DNA from: Oopsacas minuta
Taxonomy: Eukaryota > Porifera > Hexactinellida > Lyssacinosida > Leucopsacidae
Direction of reading: 5' to 3'
DNA: 64,000 nt
Assembly (NCBI GenBank): GCA_024704765.1
Contig: JAKMXF010000221.1
Coordinates: 434,001 to 498,000 of the forward strand
Part shown: positions 1 to 10,100 of the stretch, piece after piece
How the letters are laid out: every line of letters starts with the position of its first letter
How positions within the stretch are numbered: position 1 is the stretch's first letter
Made by a program: the position numbers and the translations under genes
The notes under the pieces: model-generated
Database searches by the model: none
What the model was told of the DNA's origin: nothing
The model's input: the letters and a program-made list of their open reading frames with translations, nothing else

Positions 1-483
1 AATTATTCCTGCATCCTTTGTAGCTTGTCTCTGTGCATCATTGAAGTAAGCTGGTACTGTAATTACAGCATCTGATACTTTTTTCCCCAGATACTCCTCA
101 GCAGTTTCCTTCATTTTCAGCAGAACCATGCTAGATATCTCCTCGGGATAGAACGACTTAACTTCTCCCTTGTATTCCACCAGGATTTTAGCTCGACCTG
201 CTTCGTTGATTACTTTGAAAGGCCAGTACTTCATGTCTGATTGGATTACAGGGTCATCGAATTTACGTCCGATGAGACGCTTTGCATCGAATACAGTATT
301 TGAATGGTTCATTGACACCTGGGCCTTTGCAGCATCTCCTATTAGACGCTCCGTGTCATTGAATGCTACATAGCTTGGGGTAGTGCGATTGCCTTGGTTG
401 TTCGCGATTATTTCCACTTTTCCGTGTTGGAATATTCCCACACACGAGTATGTAGTTCCTAGATCGATTCCGATTGCTGTCAT
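1..483 (-). CDS. HSP70 chaperone, N-terminal part (runs off left edge)
   Basis: This is the N-terminal 161 codons of an HSP70, an ATP-dependent chaperone that binds unfolded polypeptides. The start codon is the complement of 481-483. The protein begins [18 protein letters not shown], the phosphate-1 motif of the HSP70/actin ATPase fold, and later has KRLIGRKF and the [17 protein letters not shown] block, all diagnostic of HSP70. There is no signal peptide or mitochondrial presequence, so a cytosolic/nuclear form is expected. The rest of the ATPase domain and the substrate-binding domain lie outside the window. No intron is visible in the part shown, as is common for stress-inducible HSP70 genes. 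The upstream heat-shock elements and TATA box support a heat-inducible paralogue. Confidence 0.96.
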   Translation of the reverse strand, partial: MTAIGIDLGTTYSCVGIFQHGKVEIIANNQGNRTTPSYVAFNDTERLIGDAAKAQVSMNHSNTVFDAKRLIGRKFDDPVIQSDMKYWPFKVINEAGRAKILVEYKGEVKSFYPEEISSMVLLKMKETAEEYLGKKVSDAVITVPAYFNDAQRQATKDAGII

Positions 484-572
484 CTTGATTAGAGTTTGTA
501 GATTTGTTTATTTGATTATTCTTTGTTGACTTGTAATTCTTTTTTGGTTTATTTTTCTTAACATCTTTCGAT

Positions 573-580
573 TATTTATA
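573..580 (-). promoter_or_regulatory. TATA box of HSP70 gene
   Basis: On the minus strand this reads TATAAATA, about 90 bp upstream of the HSP70 start codon. It sits between the start codon and the heat-shock elements, as in classic HSP70 promoters. The expected transcription start is near 545. Confidence 0.7.
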
Positions 581-614
581 TTTTTTATGATTTTAAGCTA
601 GAATAACTCAGATA

Positions 615-632
615 TTCCAGAACTTTCTAGAA
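615..632 (-). promoter_or_regulatory. Heat shock element (4 units)
   Basis: Four perfectly alternating units, TTCnnGAAnnTTCnnGAA, with 2-base spacers. This is the consensus binding site for an HSF trimer. It lies just upstream of the HSP70 TATA box. Confidence 0.85.
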
Positions 633-673
633 GTCTAATAATTACCTTTTGGGACAGTAATTTTAGTGGCCTA

Positions 674-681
674 GAATATTC
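674..681 (-). promoter_or_regulatory. Partial heat shock element (2 units)
   Basis: GAATATTC gives two inverted nGAAn units. It is weak alone but lies between stronger elements in the same promoter. Confidence 0.45.
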
Positions 682-725
682 TAGCAACTTTTCACTACTT
701 ATTAATTCTGTTAATTTTAGAATTC

Positions 726-748
726 TTCTAGAATATTCCAGAAAGTTC
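726..748 (-). promoter_or_regulatory. Heat shock element (5 units)
   Basis: Five alternating TTC/GAA units, each separated by exactly two bases, with no mismatch: TTC 726, GAA 731, TTC 736, GAA 741, TTC 746. A strong HSF-binding array. Confidence 0.88.
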
Positions 749-811
749 TATTCTATGGAATCTATTATATAGAAAGTAATTCATAGAAAGATGCTAGTCT
801 ATATGCTAATA

Positions 812-834
812 GAATGTTCTGGAATATTCTAGAA
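812..834 (-). promoter_or_regulatory. Heat shock element (5 units)
   Basis: Five alternating GAA/TTC units with perfect two-base spacing: GAA 812, TTC 817, GAA 822, TTC 827, GAA 832. It is the distal element of the HSP70 promoter, and could also act on the divergent gene starting at 1006. Confidence 0.86.
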
Positions 835-1005
835 TAGTGGCTTACATTGATTTTTGTACTAGAGTAGAATTGAGTTGCTGTTTGACCAGCTTTGAGGCCT
901 TGGCTGGCATCTAGGGGGCACAAGTTGTATCTAACCTAGCATTATTGTCTGAACCGAAAATTACATAATTAATTGTAACACATATGATGCATACTTGTAG
1001 ATACT

Positions 1006-2076
1006 ATGGGGTGTTTATTTCCTAAGTTTAAATCAACTAAATCGTTACGACAAACACCCTCACTGGCCGCCTCATCTTCAAAGGACTATGGTACACTCCA
1101 TAACTCTCAAGAGATAGCTCATGTTCCAACTACACCATCACCATCATACTACTCTCCTAGTCCTTACAACCCAGCTTACACTCCGATAAATCCCCCTCTT
1201 GACATAACCTATACTGCTGATAGGAAGGGTACTCGTGGAGATTCCATTCACTCAAAGAAAGGTAGCTTAAGACGTGGAAATATGCCAATACGAATAGCTA
1301 CATGGAACCTGCTGTTATTCTCTAAGGAGAAAGCTTCTCATCCTGAAGTATTAAAAATAATAGTAGATATCATTCTAGCTAATCAGCTGGACCTTATAGC
1401 TGTACAGGAGTTGTCAGATAAGATTGCTTTGAAGCTGGTTTGTGATGAGCTAAACAGGAGTAAGAATGGGGTTTGGAAATATAAGGTATCCGAGCGTGCA
1501 GGAAGGATGTTCCAGTCTAACGAGTATTTGGGGTATATCTGGAATACAAGCAAAGGTTTGCGAATGAAAAGCGATCGTCTGCTCACTCAGAACAAGAGTT
1601 TTGCTCGTAGCCCCTATCTTGCTAAATTCATTATAAACAAACAAAATATGCTACTTGTTAATGTACACTTGAAAGCTGTAGGACTAGCTAGAGAAGATAT
1701 TAACAGAACTAGAGATGAAGTAGATCTGCTATCACTCCTGATACAGTCAATTTACAGTATATCTGATTTTACATCTGTACATACATTTTTACTCGGAGAT
1801 TTCAACTTGTGTCCTGACTCAGACTTCGATAGAATATACCAAAGTGGTTTCCAGAACCTGTTAGCTAAAGGGACACATACTAACATTAGTGCGCGTAACC
1901 CTCGGGGCTCAATGAGTTATGACAATATTTGGGTGTCTTTAGAAACGCTAGAGACGGTGTATGGAGGGAAGTGTGGGGTTGTGAGAGATGGTCTGGTTGA
2001 TGTAGACACGAGACGAGAGGACAGAGCTCCTACTGTGTCAGATCATTGTCCTGTGTGGGCTACTTTCAATCTCTGA
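1006..2076 (+). CDS. Endonuclease/exonuclease/phosphatase-family protein, EEPD1-like
   Basis: A 356-residue single-exon protein of the EEP (DNase I-like) superfamily, metal-dependent phosphodiesterases. The catalytic motifs appear in order: ATWNLL (Asn, about residue 100), AVQEL (Glu, about 130), VNVHLKA, LLGDFNL (Asp-x-Asn, about 265), SYDNIW and VSDHCPVW (Asp-His, about 345). All key acidic and His residues are kept, so it should be active. The N-terminus MGCLF fits N-myristoylation plus palmitoylation, suggesting membrane anchoring as in EEPD1. A low-complexity Ser/Pro/Tyr stretch (residues 20-70) follows. The helix-hairpin-helix repeats of vertebrate EEPD1 are absent, so the substrate is uncertain. 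It is divergent from the HSP70 gene, 522 bp away. Confidence 0.88.
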   Translation: MGCLFPKFKSTKSLRQTPSLAASSSKDYGTLHNSQEIAHVPTTPSPSYYSPSPYNPAYTPINPPLDITYTADRKGTRGDSIHSKKGSLRRGNMPIRIATWNLLLFSKEKASHPEVLKIIVDIILANQLDLIAVQELSDKIALKLVCDELNRSKNGVWKYKVSERAGRMFQSNEYLGYIWNTSKGLRMKSDRLLTQNKSFARSPYLAKFIINKQNMLLVNVHLKAVGLAREDINRTRDEVDLLSLLIQSIYSISDFTSVHTFLLGDFNLCPDSDFDRIYQSGFQNLLAKGTHTNISARNPRGSMSYDNIWVSLETLETVYGGKCGVVRDGLVDVDTRREDRAPTVSDHCPVWATFNL

Positions 2077-2212
2077 GATTTTTTCTTTTTGAACATTATT
2101 GCTATTTTTTGTTTGTATATTTGTGATAGCTTTGATCTATAAAATTTGTTGTTGTTGATGTTGCTGTCTTGTTGGTTATTGGTAATACATATTAATTGTT
2201 TATATTTAGAAT

Positions 2213-2728
2213 ATGAATAAACTCCAGTCAGCTGACTCGAGTGAAGAATCAGATCAAGACTACATTCCTCCGACCAAGAGATCTAAGTCTAACAATTCAA
2301 ACAGCGATGAAGATGTGACTAAAGGACATGAGTTTAGAGTTGATCCTTTGTGGGAAGAATTCAAAAATAATTCCTCTACTTCTAAGGACAAAATCAAGGA
2401 TTCTAAGTTAGAATGTGAAGATAGAGCTGTGGATGATATTCAGCCGATAAAACACAGAGTTGTTTCTAAGAAAGCAAGTTCAGCTCCTGCTAAGTCTCGT
2501 TTGGATCAGCTGTTGAGAGGGAAAGCTCAGAAAAAGCGAGAGAGACCTGAAAATATTCTGAATTCCTCAAAACGTGACTGGGATATTTTGAAAACTAGGG
2601 AACAACTGTCAGACGAATTAACTCACCACAATAAAGACGGATTCCTTGAGAGACAAGATTTTCTTAAACGCTGTGAGGAGAGAGAGTACGACAACCTGCT
2701 GGAGAGCAGGAGTAGAAAGAAGAAATGA
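2213..2728 (+). CDS. CFDP1: Craniofacial development protein 1 / BCNT-domain protein (Swc5 homologue)
   Basis: A 171-residue nuclear protein. It has an acidic N-terminus with EESDQDYIPP, a WEEFK motif (about residue 48) and a C-terminal BCNT domain: RDWDILK, then ELTHHNKDGFLERQDFL, then a basic tail ending RKKK. This matches the CFDP1/Swc5 family, a subunit of the SRCAP/SWR1 complex that deposits histone H2A.Z. It is shorter than the vertebrate protein (about 300 residues) but has both conserved ends, so it appears complete in one exon. Confidence 0.88.
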   Translation: MNKLQSADSSEESDQDYIPPTKRSKSNNSNSDEDVTKGHEFRVDPLWEEFKNNSSTSKDKIKDSKLECEDRAVDDIQPIKHRVVSKKASSAPAKSRLDQLLRGKAQKKRERPENILNSSKRDWDILKTREQLSDELTHHNKDGFLERQDFLKRCEEREYDNLLESRSRKKK

Positions 2729-2780
2729 ATCAATTCTTACAGCCAATAAGATTTTAGCTTCTAATCGTGTTATAGTTTGA

Positions 2781-2829
2781 CCAATCAGGTTCCAGAGTTA
2801 CAGGAGGAGATCGATTGGAAAGTATATAA
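2781..2829 (+). promoter_or_regulatory. CCAAT and TATA boxes of the TSSK-like kinase gene
   Basis: CCAAT at 2781-2785, an inverted CCAAT (ATTGG) at 2813-2817, and TATATAA at 2823-2829. A transcription start near 2855 would leave about 40 bases of 5' UTR before the ATG at 2892. That also argues against any start codon upstream of 2855. Confidence 0.5.
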
Positions 2830-2891
2830 GGGAATTGAATAGTCACAAAAATATTTTTATATTTCCTCCCTTCCTTCACTCACAAATTCAA

Positions 2892-3851
2892 ATGTCAAAA
2901 CCTTCAACTAAAATATTCTATTCTTCCAGTTCATCTTCCCAAGACAGATCCTCCAAACTAGAATCCCTTCTCCGTGATGAAGGGTATCTCCCAGGGAATA
3001 CTCTGGGATCAGGAGCTTATGCCAAAGTCAAAGAGGCTTGTCACACGAAGGAGAAGACTATGGTAGCTCTCAAGATTATCGATTTGATAAAAGCTCCTGA
3101 GAACCTCATGAACAAGTTTCTACCTAGAGAACTCGATGCCTTACGTCATATCGACCACCCTAACGTAATCCGCATGATATCCTCTCTCCAGTTCTCCACA
3201 CAGCACCTCGTTATCGTTACAGAACTAGCAGAGAACGGAGACCTGCTTGACTACATCAATAAACACCGGAGACTATCAGAAGACAGATCCTTGGATATAT
3301 TCATTGACTTCATAAACGGTATGAAGTATCTACACGGACGTGATATTGTGCATCGTGACCTGAAGTGTGAGAACCTCTTGCTTGATAAAAATAACAAGCT
3401 TATGATAGCTGACTTAGGATTCGTGACTAGAGAGATGGGTAGACTTAGTACTTACTGTGGTTCTATAGCTTATGTGTCACCTGAAGTGTTACGTAAACAG
3501 CCATACTATGGTAAACCAGCTGATGTATGGAGTATGGGAGTTATACTGTATGCTATGTTATACGGGAAACTACCATTTAAGGAATCAGACCTAGTTAGCA
3601 AGGGTGCTAAAGTGATGACAGGTATTGATTATACTACTCGTCACCTTTTGAGTGAATATACCATACTTTTCCTACGTCAGCTGCTAGTCTATGATCCTGA
3701 CGGAAGATTAACTGTAAACCAAATGCTCTCGCATCAATGGATAGTGTTAAAGAAAGTGAATCAGACTTCTATCAGTAGCTCAGAGAGTAACGGACCAAAC
3801 TCTGAGGAGAGCTTGTATCTCTCTAGGAATAGAAAACCTGGTTCTCAATAG
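2892..3851 (+). CDS. Testis-specific serine kinase (TSSK)-like protein kinase
   Basis: A 319-residue Ser/Thr kinase that is almost all catalytic domain, as in the TSSK branch of the CAMK group. It has a glycine loop (LGSGAYAKVKEA), VALKII lysine, HRDLKCEN catalytic loop, and an activation segment STYCGSIAYVSPEVL very like TSSK1/2. PADVWSMGVILYAMLYGKLPF follows. The metal-binding motif is DLG instead of DFG, and APE is SPE; both are tolerated in active kinases. The ATG at 2892 is the first downstream of the TATA box. A polyadenylation signal AATAAA lies at 3904. TSSKs act in spermiogenesis; that role here is inferred from family only. Confidence 0.88.
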   Translation: MSKPSTKIFYSSSSSSQDRSSKLESLLRDEGYLPGNTLGSGAYAKVKEACHTKEKTMVALKIIDLIKAPENLMNKFLPRELDALRHIDHPNVIRMISSLQFSTQHLVIVTELAENGDLLDYINKHRRLSEDRSLDIFIDFINGMKYLHGRDIVHRDLKCENLLLDKNNKLMIADLGFVTREMGRLSTYCGSIAYVSPEVLRKQPYYGKPADVWSMGVILYAMLYGKLPFKESDLVSKGAKVMTGIDYTTRHLLSEYTILFLRQLLVYDPDGRLTVNQMLSHQWIVLKKVNQTSISSSESNGPNSEESLYLSRNRKPGSQ

Positions 3852-4174
3852 CCAGTCAATAGAAGGTGTACTTTGTATTTTTGTATTTTGAAAAATGAAA
3901 GAAAATAAATGAACAAAAAGTGAATAAATTCAATCAATTCCTTTGACTTAATTTTAATAATTCTCTGTATTGTATGGCCTCTGCTGTACTTAGATTATAA
4001 CTTTGTGTAATATTATTATTCATCACTAACCTCAAGTGAGTAATTTCCAGTAATATTAATTGGCAATTATATTCACAGAAATTCTAATACATGATACTAA
4101 TCTTAGGGTAAATATCTAACAATCTCAACACGTATTTATACATATCCGTACAACTCCTTAGTCTATATCTGTTA
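3852..4174 (+). other. Intergenic, AT-rich; poly(A) signal only
   Basis: Holds the kinase 3' UTR with AATAAA at 3904-3909 and the presumed promoter of the PARP gene. No other gene or repeat is recognised. Confidence 0.5.
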
Positions 4175-7100
4175 ATGATGAGTACTTTAGACAGCAAACA
4201 AACAATCAGTCCTCTAGTCACGGCATCTAATCTCATAGATCCCCCCGAGTTTATACCGTCTACAAACATTCCTCTCATCCCTAGCAACAACATCCACACA
4301 GACCTATCAGAACTGGAGAGTATATTCACAGCACCTCCTCCCCTTGTCCAGGCCTCTGACCCCACCCCTCTACTGCTCTCCTCTTATAGAGACGAAGATT
4401 CTAGTTCACAAGTAAGTTATTTATAGTAATAATTAAGAATTAATGACTTTAGTGTTTGTATATTATAGTTTAACAACACCTTCCAATCTCCTCAACTACT
4501 CCCAGACATTTCTCTCCAGTCCCCTATTAAGAGTGACGTCACTCCTTCAGCTCCTTCCGCAGATCTCCTGTTACAGTTCGATGAGCTTATGGTACCTACC
4601 TTACCTACTTCACAAACCTCATCTTCCTCAGAGTTTATGTCACAGCCATCAGATCTTAACCTAGACTCAGAAGTACAGACAAATACTGACCCTACACAAA
4701 CAGACTCCGGAGTATCAGGAGACTCATTCGGTACACCCCCTAGTTCCCCTGCCTGGATCACAAATCCTCCTATACAAGATATTCCTCCCGAGGAGACTCA
4801 GGTCACGAATACCTCAACGAATGATCCTCTAATCCAATCTAGTTCTTTAAATAAAGTCACACTATTTGACCCTCTAACCTCTGCAGATAACGTGACACAA
4901 CTCCCAGAACCTCCACCTAAAGACATACAGCAAGACATACAGTCAAAATCTCTACCCGTCCCTCCACCAACAGGTAGTAGCGGTAGTATCCTATCTGTAC
5001 ATGGAATAACTAATTCCGTTACTGTTGAAAAGCTAAGACTACATTTCTGGATGTATAGAGCTAGTATTAAGTTCATTGAGATCAAACAAGATCCTGAAGA
5101 TCCCACTATTAAAATGGGAGTGATTACCTTCTCCTCTCCTCAGCTGGCTACTCAGCTGCTGAGGGAGTTCAGTCAGTTGCCACTAGCCGGACAGATCCAT
5201 AGCATAACAGCTGATACGTGTGTCATACCAGATTCCCTGGCACACTATCCATCTCCTGGAGTATTTAGTGATAGCATGGATGATTTGGATAATTGTTCTG
5301 TCATGGAAGGAGCTCCAATCAATCGGGAAAGGAAGTCGCGGTCTCTCTCTCCAGCGAGTCGTGAATTCTCTCCTGATCCCGGCAGGAGACAAGATCCTAA
5401 TCGAATAGCCCGAGAATCAAATTGTCGCAATCCTACCAAATTCCAGAGGATAGAGCACGAAGGAGACCCTAAAATCCACACTGTTGTAATACGGAACATC
5501 CCATTTTCATATCCCATAGATAATATAAAATCATTTGTTAAGAAATGGTGGGATGACCGGATTCAGTCTGTTATACCTTCTAAAGATAAGCTTGCAGGTA
5601 AAGCTAGTATTATGTATATTAATACATACTCTACAGAGCTACCGCAGATCATAGTTGATAAACTGCTAGAAGGTGAATTCATAGTTGATCCGATGGATAT
5701 ATATACCCGTATGAATAGTAATTGGACAGGTCACCTCGAGCATCCTTCTGGCAAGAGGAAGAGAAGGTCAGACTCTTCTCAGAATAATTTCTATTCCCAG
5801 GATCCGTATCCACCCCGAGGGCAAGAAATGGAGTGTAATGAGGATGATTACCACCCCTCTGCTCCTCCTCCACCCTATTACGACCCTCTCTCTCCTAGTT
5901 GTTCTCTACTCCCTCCAGAAGAACCAACAGTTCTGATACTACATAAGGTACAGGGATGCGTTAACAGAGACTCTATGACTAATTATTTCTACGATTTCTC
6001 TAATTATACAATTGAATGGAAAGCTGATCCTCTCCCAATTGACCCACATGATAAAAAGAATACAACTTTTAGTCGAGTACGAGTTTTTTTTTCAAATAGG
6101 GAGGCAGCTCTCGATGCTATGACATATCTAGCACATGTCCCCCTGAATGGTGCATACGTGATAATCAGCTTAGAAGAGGACTACTGTCAACAACAACAAT
6201 GCTCTTCTTCTCCCATTAAAAGAACTACACCAGATGATGCATTCCTTATAGTAACAGGATTTGACGAATGTATAACAACTGAATATTTTGAGGTTAACAG
6301 TGTTATCAGACGTTATAAAGATCATTACTCAGAGATAAGAGTACAGACAAATAGCAAAACAGGAGAGAAGAGAATACAAATTAAATTTCATAACAGAGAC
6401 GCTATAATCGAGGCAGAAGCAGCTATGCTACAAGTAGATTTCAGAGGTAGAAAGATGGATGCTATGATAGAACACATCAAGCAAGAGACTCCTTCCTCTC
6501 CAGTTCGGTCAGCTGATTTGATAATAATAGTAAGTAATATTCCTCCTTGTGTTACTAGCGCTGAGTTGAAGATTATGTTCGATTCTTACGGAAACATAAT
6601 GAAGGAGGTAGACATCAGGCCCATGAGTCAGAATCAAACTCTTGGTCAGTGTAATATTCAGTATCAAAATTCAGATAGTGCTCGTCTGGCTATTGAAGCT
6701 AAAGACGGTATAACTTATGAAGGACATATTCTGGAAGTTAAACTGCTATCTCATCTTATACAGACAGAACCTGTTACACCTGTTATACCTGTTACGGCAT
6801 GTACACAGGCTGAGGTCAGCTGTTCACCGCCACAGCCTACTCCCCCGTAAGTTAGCTATAATCCCCAGACAGTAATTCTATAGCTTGTAAGTGATTCTTA
6901 CCCCATATAGCTTGTAAGTGATTCACTTCGCTTATAACAAGAGTTTACTGTATTCAAATTTTCAATACAATATAGTGTCGAGAATATCAAGAGTGGGAAG
7001 ATGAGCAAAGAATTGATCGATTACTTGAAGCAGAAATACGAATCAGATATAGATAAGTTTAGACAGCTGGGGGGCTTTAAATATACAGATGGTATTCTGT

Positions 7101-10100
7101 ACATCAAACATCCTGATGCTAAAGTACTCGATGACTTTATCAATAATGTTATTGGTGAAGTGAGTTTATGCTACACAAACAGGTTCCATTAGAATTCATT
7201 TAAACTTCTTCTTAGACCACTGAATTAACTAAGGAATTACAAGACTCTGATTTGAAAACTCTTCTTGGATCAGATGACCAAAATTTTCCTACTACTAACA
7301 TTCAGAAGATCCTGGGGTCACTTCTAGAGACTGGACATATTGATTATATCACTGGTTGCTTACCTTATTTTATTCACATTTTTGGAAACAAGAAATCTGT
7401 CTCTGTTGCTATGAAGAATGTTATGGTATTTCTGTATTCACAATTAGATTTGAGTTGGTAAGTAATAATCTTAAATATAATTCTATTTTCTTACTTTACC
7501 TCTAATTGTACTCAATAGCCCATTGGATATCTTATTCAACAAATTCCCCGAACTTCTCCACTCAGACACTTCAATATTTAATATTACAAATTTGAAAGTT
7601 CATATCCGTTGTCCCTCGCTTGATGTATGTAAGCATGTTAAGCAATCAATGGAGATAGCAGTGAATCGTTGCTGCACTGTCGCTGTTAATATGACTCAGA
7701 GATATCTTAAACCTGCTCACATATTCATTACACGGAATGATATACATGTCTGTCTGCTTGTCAAGACTCCAGATGGTAATTATTTAGACAAAGCTTCTAA
7801 GCAAATAGAGGGAGCTAAAGTGTATCTCTGTGGGTATAATGAGCATGTTACGAGCCTTGTTAATGTACTGGAGACTCCTTGTAAGAAGGTTATGCCTATC
7901 TCTCAAAGTGCTCTGGAGAAGCTTACTAGGAAACGAGATAAGGGTGCTATTCTATTAGAGAAGTTTGAATCAAAATCTAAAGTCTGTATCCACCTGGAGA
8001 AGAAGAATAGTCTTGTTATTTCTGGGTTTATAGAGGAGGATATTGAAGCTATGGCAGATGAACTGAGTAAGAAATTGGAGGATGTCCGTCTCACTTTAGA
8101 TGAAAAGTATCTAGAGGTTACGCAGGTTAGATAGCTATTAGGTTATAGACCTCTATCCTATGTAATTGATTGTAAATACTGTATGTTTTTAGAAGCATTA
8201 TCTGATAGAAGGAGCTGAGAATAATTGTAGTTTTGTATTCGAGATTATACAAGAATTGGAGATTCAATTACAAATCAAGGTTGAATTTAACAATGGACAA
8301 ATCGAGCTGTCAGGAGACCAGGAATCTATTCTGAAGGTTGAAACCAATTCTAAAGATTTCAATGACCTTATACATTCATGTCTGCCGGTGAAAACATTTC
8401 ATAAAGTTGTAGTAGAAGTTACTAGCCGACGATTCGCGGAATTAATCTTCAAATATTTGAACTATTTGTGTGACAGAGAGAATTACTTCATATTTCAGTT
8501 GCTCAATCCTATGCCCATGTCTAATCGACCAGGATCTTGTGATGTTCAAGTGATTGTATCTGCTCATCCGAAGACATTGACTGCAGTTGAGCCTAAAATT
8601 AAGGTAAGCATACAGCCAACCCCCGTTAGTCATAAATTATACAAATATGGTCCCAAACCGTCAAAGTAACATATCCCATCGGTTATATCGAATTAATTCC
8701 CGCTGTCCAGCTTCGATATGACAGGAGTTGACCTTAGCGTTTCTTTGATATTTACTTATTTTAATATTCTTATTGACAGGAAATTCGTGCTCGTTCTGAC
8801 AATATAAAAGTTACAAAAGAAGATTTTAATCTTTATAAGTCCGCTACTGAGAAATTCAAGAAGATCAAAGAAACTGAATTTATTGAGATTATCCCAGATT
8901 CAGGTTCTTCTACTCTACAGTTCCTCTCTATCGGCGTTTCTCCTAAGACAGCTCAGGAACTGCTTGATTCTGGTCTCAGTGACCAAGAAGAAAGGAGAGA
9001 AGTATCGATCACCGTGACACTAGCCTTCTATATTAGAGAGAAAAAGATAATTAAGGAACTAAAGGAGAAGTTTAACTGTAATTTGAAATTAGAAGAAGAC
9101 AGGAGTTGTACTTGTCGTATACGAATGAACGGCAAGAGAGACGATGTGGCTAAAGTCACTGAACATATTCAATCGTTAACGAGTATGCTAATATCCGTAC
9201 CTTTCGAAATAAAATTTCCATCGAAAAAGTTTTTTGCTCAATTCCAATCAGAGGTTATTTCTATTAAAGATATTATTCAGAATGAATGTAGAGTATTAAT
9301 AGATGCTCGGCCTCTGTCCATTAATGGAGAATCAAAGAAGGAATGTACTATGATTATTATGTCAGAAATCAGAGCAGATATCGATCAAGCTGTTACTCAA
9401 TTCAGAGATTATATTACTTTTGATAAAATCACCAAACCTCTTACTAAAATACAACAAACTAAGATGGTAGACAATATGCTTACAGTATTTGCAAAACAGT
9501 GTAGTGAACATCATTATTATATCGATCTTTCCCACGATAATTTTTCCCTAATGGCTCTCAGATACTTCGCAAAAGAAGCAATTCCCTGTGGAGAGAAAAA
9601 CTTAAAACCTTATTTTGAATTTGCATGCGCTGAATACTGTGTTCCAAACTTTCCTCTACTCCATTCTCTGTTTACAGATTCTGCTACGCAACGGGTAAAT
9701 GCTATTGGAATTAATAACTCTGTAAAAATATTTCCTCCACAATCCAACACACAGGCGTATAAACTAGAAGGAAACTATGACAATGTAAAGCTAGCTTATA
9801 CTGAGTTAGATGAGTATGTTAAGGGATTATCAAAATTCTTCACAACCTGTAGAGTAGATGTCAATTGTCCTATAGAAGCTCTGCAGGCTGATCAAGATAT
9901 CATTCGATTCCTGGAGGGTCTGTCTCGTCCAGACACCTCGATCCTCGTTACCCTACCCAGCATGTTACCCACTAACCAAACTCTCATAGCTTCCTATGAA
10001 ATACCTCTAATCACTCATAACCTTATATTAGAAATTCAGAAGGGGGATATTACTAAACTAAATATTGATGCTATTGTTAACGCCGCGAATGAGCGTCTCT

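Noticed and set aside
4084-4365. Minus-strand frame opposite exon 1 of the PARP gene
   Set aside because: Shadow of a coding exon on the other strand.
7001-8669. Several separate small proteins between 7001 and 8669
   Set aside because: They join in phase into the PARP gene through four short introns and have no independent start codons.
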